From a virus, in IMG/VR virus record IMGVR_UViG_3300040806_000631, positions 1-37,539 of that record: DNA of 37,539 nucleotides. One strand, given 5' to 3'. Under the pieces are notes generated by a model, which was not told where the DNA came from, did not search any database, and worked only from the letters and a program-made list of their open reading frames with translations. Made by a program: the position numbers and the translations under genes. Below are positions 27,677-34,232 of this stretch, piece after piece; within the stretch, counting starts at the first letter, position 1, and the number at the start of each line of letters is the position of its first letter.

Positions 27677-29514
27677 TGAAATACGTTACTTCGATATGGA
27701 CTACATTTGTAATTATTGCATTAGGTCTCTTAATAAGAATACAAGACCCAGATTTCTTACAGCAGATACGTCTCACAGTATTTGATCAATATATAAATTC
27801 TCTGCCTGTAAAACATTCCGACCAGATTGTCCTAGTAAATATCGGAGAAGAATCACTAGGAGAGTTTGGTCAATATCCATTTCCAAGACAATTATATGCT
27901 CAATTAATTTCAGATTTAAGAAGTGCCAATGCTGGTATTATAGGATTCACTATAATGTTTCCAGAGGCAGATAGATTTGGAGGTGATGAAGTATTTGCAT
28001 CTTGGGTAAAAGACAATGGAATTATACTATCACAAGATGCTGACAATAGTGGTAGAAGTACAAAGGCGCCTTATGTGGGTACTGCAACTTTTGGATCAGG
28101 AGATCCGTTGGATCATGTAATACGTTATAAAGGTCTTGTGACTAATATTTCGGAAATAGAAGAAGGTGCATGGGGCCATGGTTTAATAAACGCTATGCCA
28201 GAAGTTGATGGTGTTGTTAGAAGAATACCACTCATATCTCAAATTAATCAAGAATTATATCCATCCTTTGCATTAGAAACAATAAGAATTCTTAACGAAA
28301 AGCCTTCTTATACTGTAAAGGTTAACGATGTAGGAATTGAAGAAATTATTTTAAGGCCTTATCGACTCCAAACCGACGGGATTGGCTCGATCTGGATTAA
28401 TCCTAGATACCATTTTCAGGATATAGAATATACTTCTGATCCATTTCCTGATCTGCAAGGGAAGACCGTTTTGATCGGTCTAACGGCAAAAGGCTTGTCT
28501 TCTCAGATACCAACTTCTCAAGGATTAAAATCGGCACATCAGATTCAAGCATCTGCAATTCAGACGATAATAAATGGGGATCAGATAACCCGTCCACTGT
28601 GGGCTGATATTCTGGAGATTGGGGTTTCTCTTGTTGGGGCTCTATTGATTGTACTGGCAGTTTATTATCTACCAATTTGGAGTAGTGGTTTAACCTTCTT
28701 TGCCGTTGTTGGTTTATCATCCTACGGCGCATGGACTTCCTGGAACGAATGGGGTATACTCCTTGACCTTAGTTATTCACTAATATTATATATACTTTCC
28801 TTTACCTCATCAGCATTCAACAACTTCTATAAACAGTTTGCTCTCAGACAACAAATTAAGAAACAGTTTGAAACTTATTTGGATCCAAGACAGGTTATGT
28901 TATTACAGAAAGACCCATCTCTGTTAAAATTAGGTGGAGAAAGAAAAGACATGACCTTTCTGTTTATGGATATAGTAGGGTTTACTCCTATATCAGAGCA
29001 TTATAAAAACAATAATGACCCAGAAGGCCTAGTAAAGATTATAAATAGTTATTTGGACAGTATGACTAAGGTGATACTAAAACATGGTGGCACAATTGAT
29101 AAATACATGGGCGACTGTATTATGGCATTTTGGAATGCCCCTTTACCCTGTAAGAATCATGCTGAATGTGCAGTAGAAGCCGCAAAGGAAATATTAGAAA
29201 CTGCTGATGAACTCATTAAACAACTTGAAGAACAAGGCCTTCCTCGTATTGATGTTGGCATTGGTGTCAACACCGGCACATGCATTGTTGGAAACATGGG
29301 ATCAGACTCTCGATTTGACTATTCCGTCATTGGAGATGCCGTCAACCTCGGTGCTCGACTCGAAGGACAAACTCGTAATTATGATGGGGTACGACTGTTG
29401 TTGGGACCCGAAACTTATAGAGGCTGTCCGAATGGAGCATTCTCTGAAGTCGATAGAATACTCGTTAAGGGTAAAACAGAGAAGGTACGAATATACACCC
29501 CAATCGTGGATTAA
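27676..29514 (+). CDS. Membrane adenylate cyclase with CHASE2 sensor
   Basis: A 612-residue class III cyclase. An N-terminal transmembrane helix (~7-21), a periplasmic CHASE2 domain (~25-300), three closely spaced transmembrane helices (~315-385), a linker and a catalytic domain (~420-610). Metal-binding Asp residues are in FMDIVGFT and MGDCIMAFWN. The adenine-selecting Lys is in DKYMGD, and the conserved Asp, Asn and Arg are in FDYSVIGDAVNL and ARLE. All point to active cAMP synthesis. The last 308 nt overlap another ORF, and codon use in that part changes from AGA/TTA to CGN/CTC. CHASE2 plus FecR in one operon suggests periplasmic signal sensing. Confidence 0.9.
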   Translation: MKYVTSIWTTFVIIALGLLIRIQDPDFLQQIRLTVFDQYINSLPVKHSDQIVLVNIGEESLGEFGQYPFPRQLYAQLISDLRSANAGIIGFTIMFPEADRFGGDEVFASWVKDNGIILSQDADNSGRSTKAPYVGTATFGSGDPLDHVIRYKGLVTNISEIEEGAWGHGLINAMPEVDGVVRRIPLISQINQELYPSFALETIRILNEKPSYTVKVNDVGIEEIILRPYRLQTDGIGSIWINPRYHFQDIEYTSDPFPDLQGKTVLIGLTAKGLSSQIPTSQGLKSAHQIQASAIQTIINGDQITRPLWADILEIGVSLVGALLIVLAVYYLPIWSSGLTFFAVVGLSSYGAWTSWNEWGILLDLSYSLILYILSFTSSAFNNFYKQFALRQQIKKQFETYLDPRQVMLLQKDPSLLKLGGERKDMTFLFMDIVGFTPISEHYKNNNDPEGLVKIINSYLDSMTKVILKHGGTIDKYMGDCIMAFWNAPLPCKNHAECAVEAAKEILETADELIKQLEEQGLPRIDVGIGVNTGTCIVGNMGSDSRFDYSVIGDAVNLGARLEGQTRNYDGVRLLLGPETYRGCPNGAFSEVDRILVKGKTEKVRIYTPIVD

Positions 29515-29818
29515 CGAACCAGTAAATCCATACGTATACTATGGATTTTGGGTTCTACATATAGCAGATGTTTGGACAACAAATAGAGGAATGGATTATG
29601 ATTGTGTCTTTGAAGCAAATCCTCTCTTACCTAAAGTCCCTCACATAAACAGATTACTATTACATAAGGCAGTCTTTTTATCACCTTTCAGTACTTTGTA
29701 TTCAGAAAAAGTTATAACCAATGGTGAGATGATTTTTCCTATATTAATGACAGGATATGTTATCGATAATAATTTGAGAGTAATAGACCGCGCGTCAACC
29801 AAATGTAATAAAAGGTAA
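29207..29818 (+). CDS. Secreted or membrane protein overlapping the cyclase gene
   Basis: A 203-residue product from ATG 29207; a shorter form from 29432 (128 residues) is possible. The N-terminus looks like a signal peptide with a basic start (KNK), a Leu/Val/Ala core and Thr-Pro-Ala-His-Ala at residue 26. The part beyond 29514 contains NPYVYYGFWVLHIADVWTTNRG, CVFEANPLLPK and LLLHKAVF, a layout I recall from membrane proteins of marine phages and bacteria. The first 308 nt lie in the cyclase gene in another frame. A change in cyclase codon use exactly there supports dual coding. Function unknown. Confidence 0.6.
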   Translation: MNSLNNLKNKAFLVLMLALVSTPAHALLETWDQTLDLTIPSLEMPSTSVLDSKDKLVIMMGYDCCWDPKLIEAVRMEHSLKSIEYSLRVKQRRYEYTPQSWINEPVNPYVYYGFWVLHIADVWTTNRGMDYDCVFEANPLLPKVPHINRLLLHKAVFLSPFSTLYSEKVITNGEMIFPILMTGYVIDNNLRVIDRASTKCNKR

Positions 29819-29850
29819 TAACATTATAACAAAATATTCTTAAAAAAGTG

Positions 29851-29878
29851 TTGACAAATTGGATTGGCGTGGTATAAT
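29851..29878 (+). promoter_or_regulatory. Sigma70-type promoter
   Basis: TTGACA at 29851-29856, 16-nt spacer (the only one not 17), TATAAT at 29873-29878. It has the TTAAAAAAGTG block upstream shared by several of these promoters. It starts a set of small genes after the late curli block. Confidence 0.85.
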
Positions 29879-29910
29879 AATACCATAATTAAGTGATCAG
29901 AGAGAAGACC

Positions 29911-30159
29911 ATGCCATACTATACTCACACAGAGAACCCCATCGGAAACTTCATCGAGAAAGACTTCGGAAACAACTTTGAATATAGCGTTAACGAGACT
30001 GGTATGTTCCCAGAGTATCCCCATATTGTATGGGTTGGAAGTATAGGAGACCAAGGATTTAGATTTGCCAAAGTCAAGAAGACCGTGGCATATATTCTTA
30101 CTGGAGACGACACTTTGGAAAGATGGTTCTTAAAATCAAATCAGGAGTATGTAGTATAA
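29911..30159 (+). CDS. Hypothetical small protein
   Basis: An 82-residue protein starting at ATG 29911; the upstream in-frame ATG at 29893 is too close to the promoter but not impossible. It has mixed composition with Tyr, Phe and Trp residues and a Gly-Asp-Asp turn near residue 67 (ILTGDDTLERWF). No recognised motif. Its stop overlaps the next ATG (TAATG). Confidence 0.5.
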   Translation: MPYYTHTENPIGNFIEKDFGNNFEYSVNETGMFPEYPHIVWVGSIGDQGFRFAKVKKTVAYILTGDDTLERWFLKSNQEYVV

Positions 30160-30587
30160 TGCCAATGATACTATTAAACGGGCAGGTTAAGGGAAAGGCA
30201 TCAGGCCTCATAGACCTATATGTGTTTAACCTATGTAAAGAACTCGGCATAGGCCGTATGCATAGAAAACTCATTGAAATAGATTTTGTTACGGACCAAG
30301 AAGGCCAGTTAGGTAATGCTTGGGGTGATGAAAAAGAAGGGTATGCTCACATTAACATTGCCCGTAAATGTGAAGGTGCCAAAGTAGAGTATGCTGAAAT
30401 GATGCAGACCCTAGCACACGAAATGGTTCATGTGAAACAGTACTTCCGAAAAGAGCTTGACGGATCCAATTGTAGATTCAAGTGGAAGGGCCGCAATGCC
30501 GACGGATACAAGTACGAAAACCAACCATGGGAACGCGAAGCCTTCCGTAGAGAGGCTGACTTATACCAAAAGTGTTGGCCCTTATAA
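30159..30587 (+). CDS. SprT-like zinc metallopeptidase
   Basis: A 142-residue protein. The zinc-peptidase motif HEMVH (residues 87-91) is within ETLAHEMVHVKQY-type context, with a C-terminal PWEREAFRREAD helix that probably supplies further contacts. The start at 30159 is set by TAATG with the previous gene and an AGGAG upstream. Similar short HExxH proteins are common in T4-like phages; the substrate is not known, although SprT-like proteins act on DNA-bound proteins. It is followed by a 160-nt regulatory gap. Confidence 0.75.
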   Translation: MPMILLNGQVKGKASGLIDLYVFNLCKELGIGRMHRKLIEIDFVTDQEGQLGNAWGDEKEGYAHINIARKCEGAKVEYAEMMQTLAHEMVHVKQYFRKELDGSNCRFKWKGRNADGYKYENQPWEREAFRREADLYQKCWPL

Positions 30588-30593
30588 CAAAAT

Positions 30594-30621
30594 GTTCCAA
30601 AAACATTGGAAATATTGGAAC
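30594..30621 (+). repeat. Inverted and direct repeat GTTCCAA/TTGGAAC
   Basis: GTTCCAA (30594-30600) can pair with TTGGAAC (30615-30621), or with the closer TTGGAA (30606-30611), so two alternative hairpins exist. It lies seven bases after the metallopeptidase stop. No U-run follows, so a simple terminator is unlikely; an operator or processing site is possible. Confidence 0.5.
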
Positions 30622-30631
30622 GAAAATTAAG

Positions 30632-30660
30632 TGTTACATTTGTGTTACAACTATGTTACA
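30632..30660 (+). promoter_or_regulatory. Three TGTTACA repeats with 11-nt period upstream of a promoter
   Basis: TGTTACA occurs at 30632-30638, 30643-30649 and 30654-30660, i.e. every 11 bases, about one helical turn, so all copies face the same side of the DNA. The last copy ends 25 bases before the -35 box. This is the layout of a multi-site operator or activator array. Confidence 0.65.
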
Positions 30661-30685
30661 TTTATGAAACTTTTTAAAAAAAGTG

Positions 30686-30714
30686 TTGACAAGTGGTGCT
30701 AGATAGGTTATAAT
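30686..30714 (+). promoter_or_regulatory. Consensus sigma70 promoter with SD leader module
   Basis: TTGACA at 30686-30691, 17-nt spacer, TATAAT at 30709-30714. The leader carries GATAAGGAGTTA (30731-30742) with a strong ribosome site. The module is nearly the same as that at 33022-33085. Confidence 0.9.
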
Positions 30715-30746
30715 AGTACCATAATTAATTGATAAGGAGTTAAATT

Positions 30747-31253
30747 ATGAAAAATATTGTTATTAATACCCAGTATATGGAAAACTATGGGGATTCTTTA
30801 AACCCATATATGAAATTTAAAGGTGGTTCTACCTATGTCGTTAAGACCCTTAACGATTCCATTAATGAGAACGAAGTAGCTACAATCGTGGCTCAAGTAA
30901 GACCTCTTATCCAAATGACTATGGCCGATACTAATGGCGGCTGTGAGGAATACATTATTGACTTCCAACTTTACGATACTCTTGCAGATGCACAGATTCC
31001 TGAGTGGGAAGCAATTACAGAGCTTTGGTTTGATGATAAGCCTGGTGGTGGCTCATGGAAGGCCATTAAGGTCACAGATAACCGTGACAACGGTTGGATG
31101 AAGAAAGAAATCCTTGAAAAAACAGAGGCATGGACTTGCGGTCTAGCCCAGGAAAGAAACGATTATTCTGTTTCCTTCCTCTTGGAAGATGGCGATATTG
31201 TCGACAGTAATGATGAACTCAAAGAGTGGTTGGATGCCAAGGAGGCAGCATAA
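30747..31253 (+). CDS. Conserved T4-like phage hypothetical protein
   Basis: A 168-residue acidic protein. The beginning MKNIVINTQYMENYGDS and the later KFKGGSTYVVK are patterns I recall from small proteins of marine T4-like phages that are expressed early. It has no membrane segment or catalytic motif. It has a strong promoter and ribosome site, so it may be abundant. It overlaps the next gene by 1 nt (TAATG). Confidence 0.55.
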   Translation: MKNIVINTQYMENYGDSLNPYMKFKGGSTYVVKTLNDSINENEVATIVAQVRPLIQMTMADTNGGCEEYIIDFQLYDTLADAQIPEWEAITELWFDDKPGGGSWKAIKVTDNRDNGWMKKEILEKTEAWTCGLAQERNDYSVSFLLEDGDIVDSNDELKEWLDAKEAA

Positions 31254-31456
31254 TGAAGAATAAATTAAAAGGAATTTTATACGGCACTATTTTAGGAGTG
31301 CTATTTGGATATGGTTTACATCTTGGGTTTTCAATACCCGAAGTACAGATGAGCCATTCAACTGGAGAGTGTGTTAAGGTTATTAACTATGACAAAGATG
31401 ATCACTTCACTTGTGAAAACCTCCCATCTCGTTATAACCACGTGTGGGTTAAATGA
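31253..31456 (+). CDS. Small membrane-anchored protein
   Basis: A 67-residue protein with one N-terminal hydrophobic segment (residues ~7-26, GILYGTILGVLFGYGLHLGF) and a polar domain holding two Cys (TGECV and FTCEN) that could form a periplasmic disulfide. The start at 31253 has AAGGAGG at 31239-31245. Function unknown. It overlaps the next gene by 4 nt. Confidence 0.55.
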   Translation: MKNKLKGILYGTILGVLFGYGLHLGFSIPEVQMSHSTGECVKVINYDKDDHFTCENLPSRYNHVWVK

Positions 31457-31752
31457 TTAGGGTTCTCCAAGAAATTACAGATTGGGGGGATTTAAAAATT
31501 GCCAATGGTATATACTATGTCAATGAACACGGACATCTTGTCCAGCACAATGACAAGGTATTCAAAACACCTATGAAACAATTTTCTACAGCGCGTAGGA
31601 AGTTTAAGGAACTTCGTGTTATTGATAATGGCAATTCAGGCACTCCAGTAAAAGGATCAAAGGGTAATACATATTATATTAAAAATGGTAAATGTACTTG
31701 CCCAGGATTTAAATTTAGAGGTAATTGCAAACATATATTGGAGGTAGCATAA
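31453..31752 (+). CDS. SWIM zinc-finger protein
   Basis: A 99-residue protein. The C-terminus has the SWIM pattern CxC-x8-CxH: Cys81, Cys83, Cys92 and His94 within KCTCPGFKFRGNCKH. SWIM domains bind DNA or proteins. The N-terminal ~75 residues (Gly/His/Lys-containing) are not recognised. It may be a regulator or recombination-linked factor. It overlaps both neighbours by a few bases. Confidence 0.75.
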   Translation: MIRVLQEITDWGDLKIANGIYYVNEHGHLVQHNDKVFKTPMKQFSTARRKFKELRVIDNGNSGTPVKGSKGNTYYIKNGKCTCPGFKFRGNCKHILEVA

Positions 31753-31967
31753 TGGCAGAATTTTCACGAGCACCTTATATTTCTTGGTCAATTATTCTTC
31801 CAGCATTAAAAACAGATGCAGAATCAAACCAAGGAATTATGGAAGGAGTAAGTAATCCTATTGAAGTTGCACCACCCCGTGGGTATATCACTAATCACAA
31901 GCATGAAATTATTTGCAGTGATATGACTGGCAACAAGTATAAAATCACGGTACAAGATATTACATGA
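31752..31967 (+). CDS. Hypothetical small protein
   Basis: A 71-residue protein from ATG 31752 (TAATG; GGAGG at 31740-31744). Predicted small beta-type domain (RGYITNHKHEIICSDMTGNKYKITV). No recognised family. It overlaps the glycosyltransferase gene by 4 nt. Confidence 0.5.
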   Translation: MAEFSRAPYISWSIILPALKTDAESNQGIMEGVSNPIEVAPPRGYITNHKHEIICSDMTGNKYKITVQDIT

Positions 31968-33013
31968 AGATACTAATGCCATATAAAGCCGATCGAGGAT
32001 TTGATATCGGAAGTGATATGGTTACCGGTGGTATCGAGAAATTCATATCGGATGTGAACACCAACTTTGATGTAATACCCGTACGTTTACCTTTAGGTCA
32101 TTCTAAATTTAATGGAAAGAACCGTAAACAAATTATGGCAGAAGCAGTTGCCCAATATAATCCAGACATCATATTTTTAAACAGCATTGAATTAACTGGT
32201 GGTATGGTCAGACATGGTATTCCAATTGTTGCAATATTTCACATAGGTATAGAGAAGGGCATTACACTTCTTAGCAGTTTACCAGCACTTCAAAAGTTAA
32301 CCAATGAAGGACACCACATATATTTTGTAAGTGAACATCAGCATGATTTCTGGAAATCTAACTCGGAAAGATTAAAGACACCCTTTGAAATTAAAGGATA
32401 TATTAACCCATCTTACGTTTCTGTAACAGACAATATATCAAATATTGAGTATGATGTAGGTACGATTGGACGATGTTCAACGTGGAAAAGGCCGTTTTTA
32501 TTACATACCAAGAGTATGGATAACCTTTCTAGTTTAGTGATATCTACTGCCCCTAACGAATCTAGCATGCAAAAGGAACTAGATTATTATCAGAATAACC
32601 TTAATTGGTCACCACCCCAAACAACAATGTGGGACTTACCCCACACCCAAGTAATAAAAGAAATAAGTAAGGCATCTGTTTATTGCTCTACCTGCCCCGA
32701 TGAATCGTACGGTATCACGTCGCTAGAGGCGTTATCTCAAGGATTACCTATTATACTATTATGTGATAAAAGCATGAATCATGCGAGCGAATGCATTCCA
32801 GCTAGTACTACGCATTATGTGAAGTTATCAAATAAGTGTAGTCCAGAAGAATTTAAGAGTGCCGTAGAATCATTACAAGTGCTGGATCGAGCAGAGATTG
32901 CACAAATGACTAGGGAAAAACATTCATTGGAGAATTGGAAAAAGTCAATTCAAACCATATTTGAGAATAGGTTATCAGATAAAAATATGCATAATTTAAT
33001 GAACTTTTTTTAA
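31964..33013 (+). CDS. GT-B glycosyltransferase (GT4-like)
   Basis: A 349-residue glycosyltransferase. The start MKILMPYKADRGFDIGSDMVTGG and a Gly-rich turn fit the N-terminal Rossmann half. The C-terminal half has the GT4 signature E-x7-E (Glu247 and Glu255, in PDESYGITSLEALSQGLP) that binds the sugar nucleotide. It resembles T4 alpha-glucosyltransferase in general type. Whether it modifies phage DNA or a host surface sugar cannot be told: no hydroxymethylcytosine gene is in the window. No signal peptide, so it acts in the cytoplasm. Confidence 0.8.
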   Translation: MKILMPYKADRGFDIGSDMVTGGIEKFISDVNTNFDVIPVRLPLGHSKFNGKNRKQIMAEAVAQYNPDIIFLNSIELTGGMVRHGIPIVAIFHIGIEKGITLLSSLPALQKLTNEGHHIYFVSEHQHDFWKSNSERLKTPFEIKGYINPSYVSVTDNISNIEYDVGTIGRCSTWKRPFLLHTKSMDNLSSLVISTAPNESSMQKELDYYQNNLNWSPPQTTMWDLPHTQVIKEISKASVYCSTCPDESYGITSLEALSQGLPIILLCDKSMNHASECIPASTTHYVKLSNKCSPEEFKSAVESLQVLDRAEIAQMTREKHSLENWKKSIQTIFENRLSDKNMHNLMNFF

Positions 33014-33021
33014 AAAAAGTG

Positions 33022-33050
33022 TTGACAAGTATGTTTTTATGTGATATAAT
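33022..33050 (+). promoter_or_regulatory. Consensus sigma70 promoter with SD leader module
   Basis: TTGACA at 33022-33027, 17-nt spacer, TATAAT at 33045-33050, then a leader with GATAAGGAGTTA (33069-33080). TTTTAAAAAAAGTG precedes the -35. It is nearly a copy of the 30686 module. Confidence 0.9.
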
Positions 33051-33084
33051 AGTACCTATAATTTAATGGATAAGGAGTTATTTT

Positions 33085-33363
33085 ATGAATAGATTAGAAC
33101 TAATCAAAGCGGCCGCAGAAAAGGCCCAGATTAAAAAGGCAATAAACAATGTTGCTGCTCGTAAAGCCGCACTTAAGGCTGAAATGAAACTTCATAAGAA
33201 GTTAACCAAGTCAGTTAAGAAGGCTGAACATCAGGCCCCTAAAAGTTTAGAGGCATTTTCAGAAGAGAATTTATATTACACGGATAAGGAAACCAAAGAC
33301 TATTTGGCAGGAACCTCTTATATGGAAACCTATGAATCAATGAGGAGTCAAGATGAATACTAA
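33085..33363 (+). CDS. Small Lys/Ala-rich protein
   Basis: A 92-residue protein. Residues 1-55 are a Lys/Ala-rich helix (LIKAAAEKAQIKKAINNV...), and the end is acidic and Tyr-rich. It could bind nucleic acid. It has a strong promoter and AAGGAG ribosome site, so it is likely highly expressed. Function unknown. It overlaps the next gene by 11 nt. Confidence 0.55.
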   Translation: MNRLELIKAAAEKAQIKKAINNVAARKAALKAEMKLHKKLTKSVKKAEHQAPKSLEAFSEENLYYTDKETKDYLAGTSYMETYESMRSQDEY

Positions 33364-33526
33364 AATTCACAGTGTCAGTTTAGAAGTAATTGAAAGGTTG
33401 GTAAAAGAAAACACCAATGATTATGATTTAGGCGAAGCGGTACGCGAGTTATATAATAAAATTGTCGACGGGCCAATTGTCGATGATGCCGGATGTGATA
33501 TCAAGACAGGGAAGTTCCTAGGATGA
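33353..33526 (+). CDS. Small hypothetical protein (57 aa)
   Basis: Read directly: ATG 33353 (ATGAGGAGTCAAG upstream provides GAGG), TGA 33524-33526. The product has a helical first half (LEVIERLVKENTNDYDLGEAVREL) and a Gly/Asp-rich end with one Cys. It overlaps its neighbours by 11 and 4 nt, typical of this operon. Confidence 0.5.
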   Translation: MNTKIHSVSLEVIERLVKENTNDYDLGEAVRELYNKIVDGPIVDDAGCDIKTGKFLG

Positions 33527-33687
33527 TGTCAATGGAATTAGCAGTAACTCGCCTTAATGCTTTAAAACGAGCAGAGCAAAAGGCAACGAATCCGGAGTTT
33601 AAAGAACTGTGGAAAAATAAACGAAAAGAACTTGTTGAATTATTACAATCCGGCAACTCTTATGACGAACATGGAGAACTATTATAA
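33523..33687 (+). CDS. Small basic helical protein (54 aa)
   Basis: Read directly: ATG 33523 (ATGATG overlap with previous TGA), TAA 33685-33687. Lys/Glu/Leu-rich helices (RLNALKRAEQK, ELWKNKRKELVELLQ). No family recognised. It overlaps the next gene by 1 nt. Confidence 0.5.
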   Translation: MMSMELAVTRLNALKRAEQKATNPEFKELWKNKRKELVELLQSGNSYDEHGELL

Positions 33688-33881
33688 TGGACTATATAGG
33701 TATGTTTTTTGTATTATTTTTTATGTTCCTTTTTAGTTATGTGGGATTTCACATAGCGATTGAAAAGGATATGAAAAAGCATATACCTTTGCCTTGGGAA
33801 CCAGGTGGGTTTCTTAATAGGCAAGATGTAAAACCTTTTAACAAGAGCGATATTAAATATCGAGATGGAGATAACACATGA
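33687..33881 (+). CDS. Small membrane protein
   Basis: A 64-residue protein with one strongly hydrophobic segment at ~3-25 (Phe/Leu/Met-rich) and a polar, basic tail. A single-pass membrane peptide of unknown role. TAATG with the previous gene, 4-nt overlap with the next. Confidence 0.5.
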   Translation: MDYIGMFFVLFFMFLFSYVGFHIAIEKDMKKHIPLPWEPGGFLNRQDVKPFNKSDIKYRDGDNT

Positions 33882-34120
33882 GTGACGGAAAAATGTCATA
33901 TATGGAAATCAGTTCTTATTTTGAAAAGAACCGACAGGCTGATGTGATACGAACAGTAGGCCTTAACGAAGACAATTATTTTGGAGTACGATATAGTATT
34001 GATAACCAGGTGCTAGGCATTGAATGGTATCCTACTAAATCTGAATCCTACTCCGAGAGTGCGGCAGAAAATTATGTAATGGGAATAAAGGAATACCCTT
34101 CAAATCCTGCACTTGATTAG
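33878..34120 (+). CDS. Hypothetical small protein
   Basis: An 80-residue protein (ATG overlaps the previous stop). It has a compact mixed alpha/beta pattern (DNYFGVRYSIDNQVLGIEWYP then SESAAENYVMGI). No family recognised. It is the last gene before a hairpin that ends the operon. Confidence 0.5.
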   Translation: MSDGKMSYMEISSYFEKNRQADVIRTVGLNEDNYFGVRYSIDNQVLGIEWYPTKSESYSESAAENYVMGIKEYPSNPALD

Positions 34121-34129
34121 TTTTGTGAA

Positions 34130-34178
34130 CCCTCTGATGGCCCCTTCAACTCCTTATCACACGAATGCCATCAGGGGG
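34130..34178 (+). terminator. 3'-UTR hairpin with complementary-SD loop
   Basis: CCCTCTGATGG (34130-34140) pairs with CCATCAGGGGG (34168-34178) over 11 positions with one G-U pair, then TTTACTTTT follows, so it can end transcription. The 27-nt loop contains AACTCCTTATC (34148-34158), the exact complement of GATAAGGAGTT in the leaders at 30731 and 33069. The U-rich tract doubles as the next promoter's -35 region. Confidence 0.6.
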
Positions 34179-34207
34179 TTTACTTTTATTGAAAAGCGTG
34201 GTATAAT
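34179..34207 (+). promoter_or_regulatory. Sigma70-type promoter
   Basis: TTTACT at 34179-34184, 17-nt spacer, TATAAT at 34202-34207, then AAGGAG (34222-34227) before the ATG at 34233. The -35 box overlaps the U-tract of the preceding terminator. Confidence 0.8.
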
Positions 34208-34232
34208 ATACATATCACATTAAGGAGTAATT

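Noticed and set aside
29040-29047. TATAAATA string inside the cyclase gene
   Set aside because: It is in the middle of a conserved coding segment (KIINSY), with no start codon at the usual distance; probably chance.
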